Origin: Heterobasidion occidentale
Lineage: Eukaryota; Basidiomycota; Agaricomycetes; Russulales; Bondarzewiaceae
Direction of reading: 5' to 3'
Length of the DNA: 64,000 nucleotides
Assembly: GCA_039111635.1 (NCBI GenBank)
Contig: JBCAQO010000020.1
Location: 1-64,000, forward strand
Shown here piece after piece: positions 62,007 to 64,000 of this stretch (position 1 is the first letter of the stretch; each line of letters begins with the position of its first letter). The notes below the pieces were generated by a model, which made no database searches, had not been told where the DNA came from, and saw only the letters and a program-made list of their open reading frames with translations. A program made the position numbers and the translations under genes.

Positions 62007-64000
62007 TTATTTCTCGCCCATGTCGATGATTTTCTGACCGAGCGCGTGGTCCTGCGACGCCGTGTCGACGGACTGCGAGCGCCCGCGCGTTGAGGGGCGC
62101 GGCTCAAGCGGAAGGTCGGTAGAGCGCGATCCGCGATAGCCGGTGATCGCGCGACTGCGTCAAGACTATGAGCAACGAGAACGTGAGTAGGATGACCGGC
62201 GGAGCACGTACATCCATCCAGGGACAATGCTGCCAGGCGGGATGACCCAAGGCTCTGCAGAACCGTATGTTGGAGGCACGATGCGGTCGTTGGAGACCTT
62301 GCGGAGGATCCAGGGGATGCCATTCAGGAGGAGATACGAGACGATGCCCGCGATGACTCCATACGCGATACTGTGTCACGAAGAGATTTCAGTCAAAACC
62401 GAGTAGAGGAGGAACACGTGTGAGACGCGTACTTGTATGTCAACGGAATGATGATGATCGTCAAGAATGCGGGAACGGCGTCGCCGATGTAGTCCCAGTT
62501 GATATCGCGCACGTTGCGGATCATAAGCGTGCCGACGATGACGAGCGCGCCACCGGTAGCCCAGGATGGGATGGACGCGAAGATGGGTGCGAAGAAGACC
62601 GAGATGAGGAACATGATGCCCGTCACGATCGCAGTGATGCCCGTCTTGCCGCCCTCTTGAGACATCGGACGCGTCAGAGATGCTTCACGGGTCATTTTGC
62701 AAGCAAAATGGGGCACGCACCAGAGATACCGGTCGCGCTCTCGATGAACGCCGTGACCGGACTCGTCCCCATCAAGGCGCCCATACTGATCGAGAACGCG
62801 TCCACGCAGTACGCCACCGTGCTCCTCTCAAAGTCGAGCGTCACGGGGTCTCTCAACCCGGCGAACTTGGCCATAGAGTACAGCGTACCGGTCGTGTCGA
62901 GAATATCGACGTACAACATCGTGATGAGCGCGTACCACACGTGGCCGTTGCCGTAGTTGTAGTCGATGGCGTTGCCGATGCGGTCGAGGGGCCGGAAGGC
63001 GACAACCTGCTTGAAAAAGTCGAATGCCTCGTCGCCGGCGGCCGTGTGCGGGAAGAAGGTGACTGCCGTCGGGCGCGGCCAGGAGATGATGGAGGTGAGG
63101 AAGATGCCGATCAAGATCGCACCCTTGACGCGGTACATCATGAGGAAGACGGTTAAAAAGCTTATCGGAAGGGTAAAGTCAGTGGGCGGGGAAAGAGCGC
63201 CAGGCGGCAGAGACCAACGCACCCGCCGACAAAGATGCCCAACCAGACCGTGGGATTCCTGAGCACGCCGCGCGCGCAGTAGCCCGCAAGGTCGTCGCTG
63301 ACGTAGTTTTCGGGCAAGCACCCGCCCAGGCCGACGAAATTTGTGGTGTCACCGCCAACGACGCCAAGTCCGCCGGACGCTAATCGGGCGGGGGAGAGCC
63401 TCGAGGTCAGAACGCGAGAGCCGGTACTGCAAAATGAGTTCACGTACACAATCCGATGAAACTGTGCGAAGGCGCGTGAGCATGGATGTGCTGAAAGGGG
63501 GACGAGAGACGACGCACGCGATGAAGAGACCGATGCCAGTGCCGACGGCCATGACGAGGGATTGCGGCATGACGCGGGCGAGCCATTGGCGGAGGCCGAG
63601 GAGAGAGAGAACGAAGAAGATCCAGCTGGAGAAGATCAGAACGGAAGCGTTAGCACGTCCGCTCGACCCGAGAACACGTGCACGACGTCACGCGCGACGA
63701 TCCAGAAGCCGCGTCGGGGACAAACGCCATCCCAAACGGGAGACAGCGCGCGTTCGGAAGCGGGAAGGAATCGCGGGACTAGACGTCGCCCAGATCGGGC
63801 GTGGCGTGCGGGGAGCAGCCAGATGAGGAACAAGACGCACCCTTCCATGAACACAGCCGCGAGGGCCTCGCGGTACGAGATCAGTCCCGTCCCGTGGAAA
63901 CCGACGATAGAGTATGTGAACTGCAGTCCCCCGAGTCAAGGTCAGCACCCCCCGTCGAGCGTCGTCAAAATCCCGTTGCCCACGCACGTAAGCGTTCAAT
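62007..64000 (-). CDS. AzgA-like purine (adenine/guanine/hypoxanthine) permease, 3' part
   Basis: Plasma-membrane proton/purine symporter of the AzgA-like NCS2 group. The 5' end lies beyond 64000. Exons from the 3' end: 62007-62154, 62212-62370, 62433-62655, 62721-63160, 63223-63399, 63450-63461, 63518-63625, 63841-63920, 63988 onward; borders are GT-AG and the frame stays open. Family blocks: YSIVGFHGTGLISYREALAA, GLRQWLARVMPQSLVMAVG, VGGDTTNFVGLGGC, FVDILDTTGT-type YVDILDTTGTLYSMAKFAGL, MGALMGTSPVTAFIESATGI, EGGKTGITAIVTG, and the final membrane segments before the tail LGQKIIDMGEK. The 12-nt exon is unusual and its downstream acceptor is uncertain. An ordinary host gene, apparently intact. 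Confidence 0.88.

Overview
This is a repeat-dominated eukaryotic window that fits an Agaricomycete (mushroom-forming basidiomycete) genome. The evidence is multi-exon genes with introns of roughly 45-65 nt, Plavaka and KDZ DNA transposases, and several chromodomain-bearing Ty3/gypsy LTR retrotransposons with PPTs of the form TAGAAAGGGGG. Ordinary host genes are clear only in the last 5 kb.

Layout. 1-3909: family A gypsy copy A1, minus strand, cut by the window edge. 3977-12874: second copy A2, minus, with one long gag-pol frame that continues more than 500 residues past the chromodomain. 12956-15955: Plavaka transposase gene lacking its 5' part, next to the A2 LTR. 16352-16985: fragment of a MET30-like WD40 gene. 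17428-35313: gypsy element B1, minus, target duplication GTGCT. Element C (17984-25683, minus, duplication CGTAG) is inserted inside the left LTR of B1. 35485-37830: decayed cysteine-rich gene. 41516-52314: gypsy element B2, plus, duplication CTTCC, inserted in a KDZ transposase gene whose halves lie at 40888-41515 and 52315-54647. 54893-58800: tandem triplication of a ~1.35-kb unit carrying two small genes. 59399-61068: intact three-exon gene with a PD-(D/E)XK-like motif pair. 62007-64000: 3' part of an AzgA-like purine permease.

The most unusual content lies in the retrotransposons. All three gypsy families carry extra coding sequence after the chromodomain: a fused tail in A, separate ORF3 regions in B and C. 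Family A also has protein-coding constraint in its LTR and leader, shown by codon-position counts between A1 and A2; the leader product resembles part of a YEATS domain. Family B carries, 3' of ORF3, about 1.6 kb of alternating 20-nt motifs and stem-loops (14-15 motif copies, no long ORF). Stems are kept while loops change between B1 and B2. This is the best candidate for an undescribed structure.

Comparisons are by eye from the sequence; no database, folding or alignment program was used. Most element genes are broken. Many of the in-frame stops are TGA at places where an Arg CGA codon is expected, consistent with CpG deamination.
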